From Caryophanales bacterium UBA4100 (GTDB taxonomy: Bacteria; Bacillota; Bacilli; Paenibacillales; UBA4045): a stretch of 24,134 bases of DNA. Made by a program: the position numbers and the translations under genes. The stretch lies in assembly GCA_002383285.1 (NCBI GenBank), contig DFXU01000025.1:8521-32654 (forward strand). Reading direction: 5' to 3'. The notes below the pieces were generated by a model. The model had not been told where the DNA came from and made no database searches. It saw nothing but the letters and a program-made list of their open reading frames with translations. How positions within the stretch are numbered: the first letter of the stretch is position 1; each line of letters opens with the position of its first letter. Shown here piece by piece: positions 1 to 8,085 of the stretch.

Positions 1-422
1 AAGCTTAACGTTAAGCCCAGGTCAGTCCAGGCATATACCATAACCGCAAACCCAGCAATAGCTCCGAACAATGCAGGAGGATCCATATTCTCCAGCATCA
101 CTTGGAACAGGTTATGGGCAGGCCGAGTAAGCACACGATCCATCTCACCTTTGACAATATAACGATCACCAAAGCCATACAGATTAAAGAAACAATTGAA
201 CACACTATATGGCACCATAAAATATCCATAGATGAAGATCACCTCAGAGCGCACCCAGCCGTCGAGCACATCCGTATGCATATATACAACTAGAATAAAG
301 AACAGGTTCATAAAATTAAACGCTAGATCAGACAATACCTCAATCCAGAAATCAGAGCGGTACGTCAACCGGGTTTTGATATAATTCTGCAAATACTCGG
401 AGAATAACGATATATAGAACAC
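1..422 (-). CDS. ABC-2 type exporter permease, second subunit (partial, cut by window edge)
   Basis: The frame runs from a GTG at 422-420 off the left edge, giving about 140 residues of a protein that is normally about 260. TAG directly precedes the GTG, so this is the first possible start. An AGGGGGG Shine-Dalgarno (438-432) lies 9 bases upstream and overlaps the end of the preceding permease, whose stop is 5 bases away. The N-terminus (FYISLFSEYLQNYIKTRL) followed by a hydrophobic stretch (FNFMNLFFILVVYM) and a conserved RVLTRPAHNLFQ motif resembles permeases of the COG3694/COG4587 (DUF990-like) class. It would form the heteromeric membrane part of the exporter together with the two genes upstream. 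The substrate is unknown. The family call rests on my reading of the translation; its place in the operon is clear. Confidence 0.8.
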   Translation of the reverse strand, partial: MFYISLFSEYLQNYIKTRLTYRSDFWIEVLSDLAFNFMNLFFILVVYMHTDVLDGWVRSEVIFIYGYFMVPYSVFNCFFNLYGFGDRYIVKGEMDRVLTRPAHNLFQVMLENMDPPALFGAIAGFAVMVYAWTDLGLTLS

Positions 423-427
423 CTAAC

Positions 428-1222
428 TCAGCCCCCCTGCACGAACAATCGCTTACGCGCTTGACGCCATACAATATTGAGCGGCAGCAGTAATGCGATA
501 AACCAGAATATTTGTATAACAATCGCTTGTAAGATCGCTGTTCCAACTATATTTCCTGTGAATACCGAGCCTGGTAAATAAGTAATCGCCTGAAAAGGCA
601 GAAAGCTCAGTACCTGTTCAGCCCATCCAGGGAAAAATGACATGGGAATGATCAGTCCCGAGAACAAATCTATCGCAACGCGCTTCATCCTCATCAAACC
701 TTCATTATTCTCTAGGAAGAAGGCTGATAGTCCAGTCAATATATTAATCTGAGAATTAATAAAGAAGCTGAATATCATCATCACAGAGAATGCCAACCAA
801 GTCACAGGGTCTAGCGGTAATCGAATTGGAAATAATAAGGACACAATCACCATACCCGGTATGCTGAATAACAATAGCCGAAATAGACCCTCACCCAAGC
901 CCTGCATCATCTTAACAGCTAGATACTGGTACGGACGAATCATCTGAATTGCTACACTGCCATCTCGAATTTCTCTAGAAATCTCTTGATCAAGGTTGTT
1001 AAAGTAGAAAGCTCTCGCCATCCAGGATATCGCTATATACGTAGACATCTGCTCGGACGTCATTCCTCCAAGCACCGCATTGTCTCCATATACAGCCTTC
1101 CAGATAAAATATGCCGAGCCAATATTAATCGCATAAATCGCAATACCACTATAATAATTCACACGATAAGCAAGCATCGTCAGAAATCGCATTCGAATAA
1201 AATCAATATATACACTGATCAT
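428..1222 (-). CDS. ABC-2 type exporter permease, first subunit
   Basis: This 264-residue integral membrane protein has about six hydrophobic segments, and its length is usual for the COG4587/DUF990-like ABC-2 permeases. The N-terminus (MISVYIDFIRMRFLTMLAYR) and the motif REIRDGSVAIQMIRPYQY, about residues 83-100, are typical of this group. Its ATG overlaps the stop of the ATPase gene by 4 bases (ATGA, 1219-1222), which indicates translational coupling. The second permease begins 5 bases after its stop. It should work in the cytoplasmic membrane with the neighbouring ATPase and permease as an efflux-type ABC transporter. Substrates of this class are mostly undetermined. Confidence 0.88.
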   Translation of the reverse strand: MISVYIDFIRMRFLTMLAYRVNYYSGIAIYAINIGSAYFIWKAVYGDNAVLGGMTSEQMSTYIAISWMARAFYFNNLDQEISREIRDGSVAIQMIRPYQYLAVKMMQGLGEGLFRLLLFSIPGMVIVSLLFPIRLPLDPVTWLAFSVMMIFSFFINSQINILTGLSAFFLENNEGLMRMKRVAIDLFSGLIIPMSFFPGWAEQVLSFLPFQAITYLPGSVFTGNIVGTAILQAIVIQIFWFIALLLPLNIVWRQARKRLFVQGG

Positions 1223-2244
1223 GTGGAGGGTACCACCTGCACCGTCGCCGAGCCAGTTCGATATATCTCACGAACAATCTCATCTGTATTAGTTTCCGTG
1301 ATCTTCACATCACGAATATCGATCTGACCTACGACACTTCCTAGAACCTGTGAGATAATTTCCTGACCACGAGGAATAATAACCTTCGCAGAGAACTCAT
1401 TATCACTTGTCCAGATAACGTCCAAGCCATCGGTTAACTGCTGTAATCGTGCTATCGGAGTTGGCTCACCGAATTGCAGCCAAACCTCCTTGCCCTTACC
1501 CCAGCGAAGTTTTAGATCGTCTAATCCACCATCATAAATAATACGTCCATCATCGAGCATAATAACACGTGAACAGAGCGCTTCAATATCCTGCAAATCG
1601 TGTGTGGTTAATAAAATTGTAGTATTATAAGTGCGATTCATCTGCTTAAGAAATTCACGAATTTCTGTCTTCACGACGATATCTAATCCTATCGTAGGCT
1701 CATCAAGGAACAGGATCGATGGGTTATGTAATAGGGATGCAGCTAGCTCGCATCGCATACGCTGCCCTAAGCTAAGCTTACGCACAGGACGAGACAGAAT
1801 ATCACCAATCTGCAGCATATCTGTAAGGTCGTCTAGTCTCCGCTTGAAATCAGCTTCAGAGATACGATACACCTTGCGCAACAATCGGAACGATTCAATG
1901 ACACCGATATCCCACCATAGCTGACTGCGTTGCCCGAATACAACACCAATACCACGAACGAAGATTTCTCGATCCTTATAGGGCACATAGCCATTCACAC
2001 GAATATCCCCAGCGGTTGGCACTAGAATGCCTGTAAGCATTTTGATTGTCGTTGATTTACCTGCTCCATTCTCCCCAATATAACCACAGATTTCTCCTTG
2101 CGGGATGATGAAGTCAATATCTTTCACCGCAGTGAGGCGGTTATATTCTCTACGGAACAAATCCTGGAATGCTCCTTTTAAGCCCAACTTATTTTTCTGC
2201 ACCAGGAATTCCTTACGCAAACCTGAAACTTCTATCGCGTTCAC
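1219..2244 (-). CDS. ABC exporter ATP-binding protein (COG4586/NatA-DrrA-like)
   Basis: This 341-residue ATPase energises the two permeases downstream. All the nucleotide-binding motifs are visible: Walker A GENGAGKST (residues 57-65), signature LSLGQ (157-161), Walker B ILFLDEP (177-183) and the switch histidine in TTHD (H215). After the nucleotide-binding domain, about 100 residues form a C-terminal extension like that of NatA/DrrA-type exporters. The start is GTG at 2244, supported by an AGGAGG about 9 bases upstream; no ATG competes. It is the first gene of a three-gene operon and is divergent from the LCP gene. It could export an ion, lipid or antibiotic; nothing in the window decides which. 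Confidence 0.92.
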   Translation of the reverse strand: MNAIEVSGLRKEFLVQKNKLGLKGAFQDLFRREYNRLTAVKDIDFIIPQGEICGYIGENGAGKSTTIKMLTGILVPTAGDIRVNGYVPYKDREIFVRGIGVVFGQRSQLWWDIGVIESFRLLRKVYRISEADFKRRLDDLTDMLQIGDILSRPVRKLSLGQRMRCELAASLLHNPSILFLDEPTIGLDIVVKTEIREFLKQMNRTYNTTILLTTHDLQDIEALCSRVIMLDDGRIIYDGGLDDLKLRWGKGKEVWLQFGEPTPIARLQQLTDGLDVIWTSDNEFSAKVIIPRGQEIISQVLGSVVGQIDIRDVKITETNTDEIVREIYRTGSATVQVVPST

Positions 2245-2346
2245 AACGTCTAACCTCCTAAGTCACCTGATTTATATTAACATAATGACACTATACATGA
2301 ATATTCTTATAAAAGAAAAATTGAGAACTGACTTCCTTATTGTCAC

Positions 2347-2375
2347 TTGCAGGGGATGCTCTTAGCAACTATAAT
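2347..2375 (+). promoter_or_regulatory. Probable sigma-A promoter for the LCP-family gene
   Basis: TTGCAG (2347-2352) and a perfect TATAAT (2370-2375) are separated by 17 bases. Transcription would begin near 2382. That makes a GTG at 2384 nearly leaderless and points to the ATG at 2417 as the real start of the downstream gene. Confidence 0.6.
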
Positions 2376-2416
2376 AGTTTGGTGTGTTAACAATATTGAA
2401 GGGCTGGAATTATACT

Positions 2417-3472
2417 ATGAATAAAACGATCAATGAGATGGACTCTATCTCACCACGAAAGAAATCCAAATATTCCAAAAAAATAATATATAGCCTATTG
2501 GCTCTACTTCTTATCGTAGTTATCATTGTTATCTATTATATTAATGTAGTCCTTAGCTTTGCTGGAGATATATCTGATCCTGATAAATCCCAGTTCGCGG
2601 ATGTAGAAACCAATGAACCCCTTCCAGTCTGGGAAGGTACAGACCGAGTTAATATCCTATTACTTGGTGGAGACGATCGTGGTCTTAAGGAGAATGAGGT
2701 TCCTCGCTCGGATTCAATGATCATTGCTTCTATCGATCCTGTGACGAAGAAAGCAACGCTATTCTCCGTCTTGCGGGACACTTATGCTAATATACCCGGA
2801 CATGGCAATAATCGAATTAATTCAGCACTCCCCTTGGGCGGACCAAGCCTTGCTATGAACACAATAAGTGAATTAACCGGGTTATCTATTCAATATTATG
2901 TGTACACTGACTTCCAGGGCTTCATCTCACTGATTGATGCATTAGGCGGCATCGAATTTGAGGTTGAGAAGAGAATGTACTATGTGGATACTGCTGACGA
3001 TCCTCAATACAATATCGATTTACAGCCCGGATTACAGCAGCTGGATGGCTCAACTGCGCTTCAATACGTACGGTTCCGCAAGGATGCATTGTCCGACTTT
3101 ACCCGTACAGAGAGACAGCGTAATTTCGTTAGTGCTTTCGTAGATAAGGTCAAGCGTACATCCTCATTGATTAAGCTGCCTATTCTATTGAACAGTGTAG
3201 TACCTTATGTTGAGACGAATATGGACTTCGATGATATGGTAAAGCTAGGACGTTTAGGCTTTGCAATCGATACTACCTCTATTCCTAGTGTACAGATTCC
3301 GCCTCTAGAGCTTCTTCGCGAGTCGAATGTGGGTGGTGCCGATGTGATTACAGTAAGGGATTCAGATGAACTGGTTGAGTTTATTCAAGAGCAACTAAAT
3401 CCTGTGATTGTTGAACCGATCGCTACCGATTCTGAGGCCGAGCCAACATCCGATACAGCTGTTACACCTTAG
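2417..3472 (+). CDS. LytR-CpsA-Psr (LCP) family cell-wall protein
   Basis: LCP proteins transfer undecaprenyl-linked glycopolymers such as wall teichoic acid to peptidoglycan on the outer membrane face. A basic cytoplasmic N-terminus (PRKKSKYSKK) is followed by one membrane segment (about residues 23-45) and then the extracellular LCP domain. Typical LCP signatures are present: NILLLGGDDRG, RSDSMIIASIDP, SVLRDTY, RINSAL, LDGSTALQYVRFRKD and FTRTERQRNFV, the last containing the conserved arginines that bind the lipid pyrophosphate. The C-terminus ends in an acidic, Thr/Pro-rich tail. The open frame extends upstream to GTG 2384, but the promoter position favours ATG 2417; the ribosome binding site there is weak. 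It is divergent from the ABC operon and followed by a hairpin-rich gap. Confidence 0.92.
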   Translation: MNKTINEMDSISPRKKSKYSKKIIYSLLALLLIVVIIVIYYINVVLSFAGDISDPDKSQFADVETNEPLPVWEGTDRVNILLLGGDDRGLKENEVPRSDSMIIASIDPVTKKATLFSVLRDTYANIPGHGNNRINSALPLGGPSLAMNTISELTGLSIQYYVYTDFQGFISLIDALGGIEFEVEKRMYYVDTADDPQYNIDLQPGLQQLDGSTALQYVRFRKDALSDFTRTERQRNFVSAFVDKVKRTSSLIKLPILLNSVVPYVETNMDFDDMVKLGRLGFAIDTTSIPSVQIPPLELLRESNVGGADVITVRDSDELVEFIQEQLNPVIVEPIATDSEAEPTSDTAVTP

Positions 3473-3541
3473 CAGCCATGCTACTGTTAGTTACCAACAT
3501 AGTGATCGGTTGCGTGACTGTTGGCGCTATCCGTATGGATA

Positions 3542-3584
3542 TCCATTAACGCTACTGTTGGCGCTACAGTACTTTGTTAATGGA
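3542..3584. repeat. Nested inverted repeat (possible hairpin)
   Basis: TCCATTAAC (3542-3550) is complementary to GTTAATGGA (3576-3584). Inside the loop, ACTGT (3554-3558) pairs with ACAGT (3566-3570). It begins within the 12-bp palindrome. No T-run follows, so it is not a standard terminator. Confidence 0.65.
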
Positions 3585-3738
3585 CTAGAATCTGACTGAT
3601 GAGTAACTTTGGAGCGAATAGCGCTCGTTCTAGCGTTTTAGCTCCTGCTGTACGGTTCAATAGTGCTAAAACTTGCGTTATTGAACGATTTTACCGATTA
3701 TATCAATTATTTGTGATAATATTCTGCATAGTAGCGCT

Positions 3739-3783
3739 GTTCAATGCGTTATTGTTCAATGAGTTACTGTTCAATGCGTTACT
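3739..3783. repeat. Three tandem 15-bp repeats
   Basis: Three adjacent units (3739-3753, 3754-3768, 3769-3783) follow the pattern GTTCAATGMGTTAYT with at most two differences between units. The GTTCAAT word also occurs in the inverted repeat at 3655-3686. The block lies between a possible promoter and the gsaB ribosome binding site, so it would be in the 5' leader. Confidence 0.85.
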
Positions 3784-3848
3784 AAGCAAATCTTATTGGA
3801 GCATAGAACGAAAGAAACACATATAAGGTATAAGGTGGAACCTCCATT

Positions 3849-5159
3849 ATGAATAGAACTCGTTCCGAGCAATTATATAAGGATGCTTTAACGCATATAG
3901 TCGGAGGTGTGAATAGTCCATCACGCTCCTTCAAGGCGGTTGGTGGAGCAGCACCGGTGTTCATGGAGAAGGCGAGAGGTGCTCACTTCTGGGATGTAGA
4001 TGGTAACCGTTATATTGATTATCTGGCAGCTTATGGTCCGATAATTCTCGGACATGCTCACCCAACCGTAACCACAGCAATTGTTCAAGCAGCAGAGAAT
4101 GGCACATTATATGGAACCCCAACAGAGCTAGAAATTACATTCTGTCGCATGCTGAAGGAAGCTATCCCTTCTATGGACAAGGTACGATTAGTGAATTCTG
4201 GCACCGAAGCAGTTATGAGTACAATTCGGGTAGCTAGAGCTTATACAGGTCGTGACAAGATTATTAAATTCGCAGGCTGTTATCATGGACACTCCGATCT
4301 GGTGCTTGTAGCAGCAGGATCTGGCCCTTCGACCCTTGGCACGCCTGATAGTGCTGGCGTACCCTCGGGAATTGCCCGAGAAGTAATCACCGTACCGTTC
4401 AACGATGCTGCAGCACTAGAGGCTGCTCTTGAGCTTTGGGGTGACCAGATCGCAGCAGTAATGATAGAACCGATTGTTGGCAACTTCGGAATGGTGCTCC
4501 CTGAACCGGGTTATCTCGAGCAGGTGTGCTCACTCACACGCAAATTTGGTGCGCTTGTCATCTTCGATGAGGTCATCAGTGCCTTCCGCTTTCATTATGG
4601 ATCTGCTCAAACCTATACATACTTCCCCGACCAAGAGGCTGTACAAGCTGACTTAACGGCTCTAGGCAAAATCATTGGCGGCGGACTACCCATAGGCGCT
4701 TATGGTGGTCGTCGCGAGATCATGGAGAAGGTAGCTCCACTAGGTCCTGCTTATCAAGCAGGTACCATGGCAGGTAATCCCATCTCAGTGTCAGCAGGTA
4801 TTGCTTGTCTGGAGGTTCTTCAACAGCCTGGAACCTACGAGCGCTTGGATGCATTAGCAGCTCGACTTGCAGATGGGATGGCTAAATCAGCCGCGGACCA
4901 TCAGATCGATCTGACAATCAATCGAATTCGCGGAGCATTCTCCACACACTTCTGTGCTCATCCTGTTACGAATTACGAGGAAGCAGGTCGCGCTGACAGT
5001 GAGCGGTTTGCCTCATTCTTCCGCCTCATGCTCGATCAAGGCATATGCTTAGCTCCATCGAAGTATGAAGCCTGGTTCATGACAACTGCTCATAGCGACG
5101 GGGATATTGACGAAACCCTTGAAGCAGCTGAGCGAGCATTCAAGAAGATGAGTAATTGA
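3849..5159 (+). CDS. gsaB: Glutamate-1-semialdehyde 2,1-aminomutase, GsaB/HemL2 type
   Basis: This PLP enzyme (436 residues, the usual length) converts glutamate-1-semialdehyde to 5-aminolevulinate, the last step of the C5 route into heme synthesis, in the cytoplasm. The Schiff-base lysine is K274 in TALGKIIGGGLPIGAYGG, and the cofactor-phosphate region is NSGTEAVMSTIRVARAYTG. The N-terminus (HIVGGVNSPSRSFKAVGG) and YLAAYGPIILGHAHP are closer to what I recall of Bacillus subtilis GsaB than to HemL of the hemAXCDBL operon. No other heme gene is nearby, which fits the stand-alone paralog. A stretch around residues 253-268 looks a few residues longer than in GsaB. ATG 3849 has AAGGTGG 10 bases upstream. 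The exact physiological role of GsaB paralogs is less certain than that of HemL. Confidence 0.92.
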   Translation: MNRTRSEQLYKDALTHIVGGVNSPSRSFKAVGGAAPVFMEKARGAHFWDVDGNRYIDYLAAYGPIILGHAHPTVTTAIVQAAENGTLYGTPTELEITFCRMLKEAIPSMDKVRLVNSGTEAVMSTIRVARAYTGRDKIIKFAGCYHGHSDLVLVAAGSGPSTLGTPDSAGVPSGIAREVITVPFNDAAALEAALELWGDQIAAVMIEPIVGNFGMVLPEPGYLEQVCSLTRKFGALVIFDEVISAFRFHYGSAQTYTYFPDQEAVQADLTALGKIIGGGLPIGAYGGRREIMEKVAPLGPAYQAGTMAGNPISVSAGIACLEVLQQPGTYERLDALAARLADGMAKSAADHQIDLTINRIRGAFSTHFCAHPVTNYEEAGRADSERFASFFRLMLDQGICLAPSKYEAWFMTTAHSDGDIDETLEAAERAFKKMSN

Positions 5160-5178
5160 TCATAGCATCCACTAATAT

Positions 5179-5228
5179 AAAACCACGATCGGTCTCTGAT
5201 AGAGCTCAGGACTAATCGTGGTTTTGTT
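5179..5228. terminator. Bidirectional rho-independent terminator between convergent genes
   Basis: AAAACCACGAT (5179-5189) pairs perfectly with ATCGTGGTTTT (5215-5225), with a 25-base loop that can fold partly. T-rich sequence follows on both strands. It separates the plus-strand gsaB gene from the minus-strand gene ending at 5251. Confidence 0.85.
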
Positions 5229-5250
5229 GTAATCCATTCATTTCAAATAA

Positions 5251-6453
5251 CTACTTCACTTCAATTGCTGCTGCATCCGTATCTGTGGTCTCCAAATTAT
5301 AATTGATAAACACGGGATCACTATTTGCAAACAACCACTTACCATTGACCTTCTTAAAAGTGACTATTGTGCCGGTGCTAAAATCCCTAAACTCAGGTCC
5401 ACTCGTCTTCTTCAATATTGTCTCATAATAGACTACTGCCGTATCTTCAGTTGCTTCAAAAAATTCTTGGCCTGAAATTTCATAAGTAAAATTGAATTCC
5501 TCAGACAATTGCTTCGATTGTGCCATTAATTGCTCTAAATCCGGATAATCCTCTGTATATAATAATAGCTCTGCTTCCCAATTCTCAGTTTCGCCATTCA
5601 CTCTGCTCTGTTCTATTACTGCCAAGATAGCGTCCTGCTCTGCTTGAGAGATTGTTACATCGCCTAAAACCAACAAATCAGATTTTAATAAATCAATAAA
5701 GAGTGGTGTCGTTGCATTTAGTTTCCATTGTCCATTTACTCTAGTCACTTCATTCGTCGCTATGATCTCATTATCCGCAAAATCTGGACCAGTTACTTTC
5801 CTTGTAGTCGTAATTGTCTGAACAAGCGCTGTTTGCTCTTGTATATCCAAGATTTCTACGGACACCTCATACTGTAAATCATAGATAGGGAAAATCTGGC
5901 TGAATACTTCTTCTGTTTGCTCGTATGCTGGAGAGCTTGGATCAAGGGTAGCCATCACACCCTCTAAATTCTCTTCGCTGCTATATCCATAGTGTTTATC
6001 GAATAGGTTCTGAATTTGTAGTTCAGCATCTGCGATATATACTTCACGGATAATCCCATCCCAGCTTACTTCCTTCTGCGCATTCTCACTAACAAATCTT
6101 AGTGGAACGAACGTTTCACTATTCACGATTTTCGGTGCAACAGTAAGTAACCTTTCCTCGCCATTCACTAAAGCAGTTTTGCTGCCAATTTGAAGCTCGA
6201 TGGATAAGCCCTCTTTATCCCCTGTGACAGTCTTAGTTGCTTGATCCCAACCAATGGTTAATCCAAGCTTAGTGAATATGGCGCGAAACGGGACAAGGGT
6301 TGACCCATTCTCGATGAACGGCTCAGTCGTAAATACAAGCTCGTCACCATCAACAATCACACTAATCTTCTTTACCTCATCTGCAATAGCATTACTAACT
6401 CCGAGTAATGATGCGAAGAGTGCTACAACTAACAGTACCGTTAATCTTCTCAA
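5251..6453 (-). CDS. Secreted copper-amine-oxidase-N domain protein with a duplicated C-terminal domain
   Basis: This 400-residue exported protein of unknown function has a signal peptide (MRRLTVLLVVALFASLLG, cleavage likely after SNAIA, about residue 24). A copper-amine-oxidase N-terminal-like domain follows (about 27-145), recognised by STLVPFRAIFTKLG, WDQATKTV, ETFVPLRFVSE and VSWDG; this is a wall- or surface-associated module in Paenibacilli and does not imply oxidase activity. The rest (about 147-390) looks like two copies of an NTF2-like fold: TTRKVTGPDF...VNGQWKLNATTPLFI in the first matches ILKKTSGPEF...VNGKWLFANSDPVFI in the second. The start is TTG at 6453, fixed by a perfect AGGAGG seven bases upstream. 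It lies 80 bp after the S41 protease gene and is probably co-transcribed with it. It may bind wall polymers or the protease; this is not established. Confidence 0.85.
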   Translation of the reverse strand: MRRLTVLLVVALFASLLGVSNAIADEVKKISVIVDGDELVFTTEPFIENGSTLVPFRAIFTKLGLTIGWDQATKTVTGDKEGLSIELQIGSKTALVNGEERLLTVAPKIVNSETFVPLRFVSENAQKEVSWDGIIREVYIADAELQIQNLFDKHYGYSSEENLEGVMATLDPSSPAYEQTEEVFSQIFPIYDLQYEVSVEILDIQEQTALVQTITTTRKVTGPDFADNEIIATNEVTRVNGQWKLNATTPLFIDLLKSDLLVLGDVTISQAEQDAILAVIEQSRVNGETENWEAELLLYTEDYPDLEQLMAQSKQLSEEFNFTYEISGQEFFEATEDTAVVYYETILKKTSGPEFRDFSTGTIVTFKKVNGKWLFANSDPVFINYNLETTDTDAAAIEVK

Positions 6454-6533
6454 TCTCGTTCCTCCTAATAGTTTCTTATGTATGCGATAGCAATTAAGAA
6501 ATCTGCTTAGAAAGAATATGTTTAGCTTTTGTT

Positions 6534-7970
6534 TTATATGCCTACGTCTATCGTTGAGATGTTACCTGATGTGCTCCACTTGAACTCTGGAAAGTCCTTC
6601 TGGAATGTCTTGACGTTGATATAACTCAGATTATTCTTCACAGTTAGACTGGATATCGGATAAGTGAGCTTCTTCGAGCCTTTCATAAGTAAGACCGATT
6701 TTGTCGCTTGATCCCAGCTCAGGTCCGCATTCGTAGCAGCTGCTAGCAATCGCAAAGGTAGATAGATTTCCTGCTCTTGCTTAAGAATATCGATCTGCGC
6801 ATGAAACACCTCTCCATTAACAGTGATCCTCGTTGGCTCCACACTGACCATAAGCTTGGTCACACCTGCAGCATATAACGCTTTGAACAGCTGCTCTTGG
6901 TTTCCTGAAATTCTAATATCTGGAGTAATTCCCACACCATGAACCTTATGCTTATTAGGAGTAAGATACTCCTCAACTGTAATTTTTAGTGCTCCACCGT
7001 TAGTGTTCATCGGTATAACTTGTTGAATAACACCTTTACCGAATGTCTGAGTTCCTACAATTAGAGCAAGATTATGATCCTGCAGGGCACCCGCAAGAAC
7101 CTCTGACGCACTTGCCGTTCCTTCATTAACAAGAACAACTGTCGGAATCATCATTGGTAACGCTCCGTCTACTTCTACTTTTATTTCCTTGCCGCTCCTA
7201 TCTTTGGTATACATCAGAACATCGTTGTCTAGGAATTGTCTGGCAATCATCTCCGTTGAGCTAAGTAAGCCCCCGCCATTGTACCGAAGATCAATAATGA
7301 GGGATTGGAGCCCCTTCTGATTCAGCTTATCCAGCTCTACAATGAAGTCAATGGCAGCCTCATCAGAGAACGTATGCAGGCGTAGATATCCAATGCCTTC
7401 TCCAAACCAGCGTGCCGTAACTAACGGAACCTGTACCTCTGCATAGGTTAAGGAGAAGCTTAGAAGTTCAGTCCCTCTTCGCACACTTAACTTCACACTG
7501 GCTCCATTCGCACCAATCTCGGCCTTCTCGAGCTCTAGCAGCTTTATCCCTTTCACTGATATACCATTGACAGCTAAGATTACATCTCCTTCGAGAACCC
7601 CCATCCTTTCTGCTGATGTGTTCTCCATCACGAGATTTACATAAATTTGCCCGTTTAATTCATCTAGCACAATGCCCGTTCCGAAGTACACATTATTCAA
7701 CGAATTCGTGAATGCCTGTAGCTCCTCTGCACTATAGTAATCCGTATAAGGATCGTCCAGAGAATAGAGAATACCCTCAATCGCAGCTTGAATTAATTCA
7801 TCTTCGGTTACTCCGCTTAGGTGATATGCTTCAAGTAAGTCTATTGTTTCATCAAGCTCCGTATAGTTGCCTGCTTCCTTGGCACTCGCGCTCCATGGGG
7901 TCAATAGTAGTGTTACACATAATATGATTGGTATGGTGATGTTATTAAGTCTAGCCGAGAGAATATTCAA
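6534..7970 (-). CDS. S41 family C-terminal-processing serine protease with copper-amine-oxidase-N domain
   Basis: This secreted protease has 478 residues. A signal peptide (cleavage near WSASA, residue 30) is followed by a helical part, a PDZ domain (about 90-165: YFGTGIVLDE, AERMGVLEGDVILAVNG) and the S41 peptidase core. By alignment with E. coli Prc, the catalytic serine is S287 in TASASEV and the general-base lysine is K312 in TFGKGVIQQV; D298 corresponds to a conserved aspartate. After the protease core, about residues 370-478 form a copper-amine-oxidase-N-like domain (IYLPLRLLAAAT, LSWDQATKSV), an appendage absent from standard CtpA/CtpB. The start is TTG at 7970 with AAGGAG eight bases upstream. 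It is likely the first gene of an operon with the neighbouring copper-amine-oxidase-N protein. It acts outside the membrane; targets are unknown. Confidence 0.92.
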   Translation of the reverse strand: MNILSARLNNITIPIILCVTLLLTPWSASAKEAGNYTELDETIDLLEAYHLSGVTEDELIQAAIEGILYSLDDPYTDYYSAEELQAFTNSLNNVYFGTGIVLDELNGQIYVNLVMENTSAERMGVLEGDVILAVNGISVKGIKLLELEKAEIGANGASVKLSVRRGTELLSFSLTYAEVQVPLVTARWFGEGIGYLRLHTFSDEAAIDFIVELDKLNQKGLQSLIIDLRYNGGGLLSSTEMIARQFLDNDVLMYTKDRSGKEIKVEVDGALPMMIPTVVLVNEGTASASEVLAGALQDHNLALIVGTQTFGKGVIQQVIPMNTNGGALKITVEEYLTPNKHKVHGVGITPDIRISGNQEQLFKALYAAGVTKLMVSVEPTRITVNGEVFHAQIDILKQEQEIYLPLRLLAAATNADLSWDQATKSVLLMKGSKKLTYPISSLTVKNNLSYINVKTFQKDFPEFKWSTSGNISTIDVGI

Positions 7971-8085
7971 TGTAAGATCTCCTTATTTGGACAATACTGG
8001 ATTTTTGGGGCTCTATTAATATACGACAACAGCTTTCTAATTCCTGCACATCTCAAAGCAACTGCCTCTACAACTAGATAAATTA

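Larger units (their letters stand above)
3473..3848. other. Hairpin- and repeat-rich intergenic region upstream of gsaB
   Basis: This 376-bp gap contains two open frames without ribosome binding sites and no convincing gene. It holds a perfect 12-bp palindrome (ATGGATATCCAT, 3535-3546), a nested inverted repeat (3542-3584), a GTTCAATA/TATTGAAC inverted repeat (3655-3662 and 3679-3686) and three tandem 15-bp repeats (3739-3783). A weak extended -10 box (TGT-GATAAT, 3712-3720) may drive the downstream gene. There is no hairpin with a good T-run that would serve as a clean terminator for the LCP gene. Confidence 0.6.

Noticed and set aside
102..293. Plus-strand open frame of 63 codons at the left end
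   Set aside because: It lies antisense to a continuous minus-strand permease frame that has a good start and family-like sequence.
3408..3599. Open frame of 63 codons overlapping the end of the LCP gene
   Set aside because: It starts inside the LCP coding region in another frame, has no ribosome binding site, and its composition is unlike a protein.
3739..3783. Tandem repeats as a CRISPR array
   Set aside because: The units are contiguous 15-mers with no spacers and no cas genes nearby.
3599..3826. Open frame of 75 codons with an LFNALLFNELLFNALL repeat in its product
   Set aside because: The repeat is just the translation of the 15-bp tandem DNA repeats. There is no ribosome binding site before the ATG, and the frame crosses a possible promoter and hairpins.
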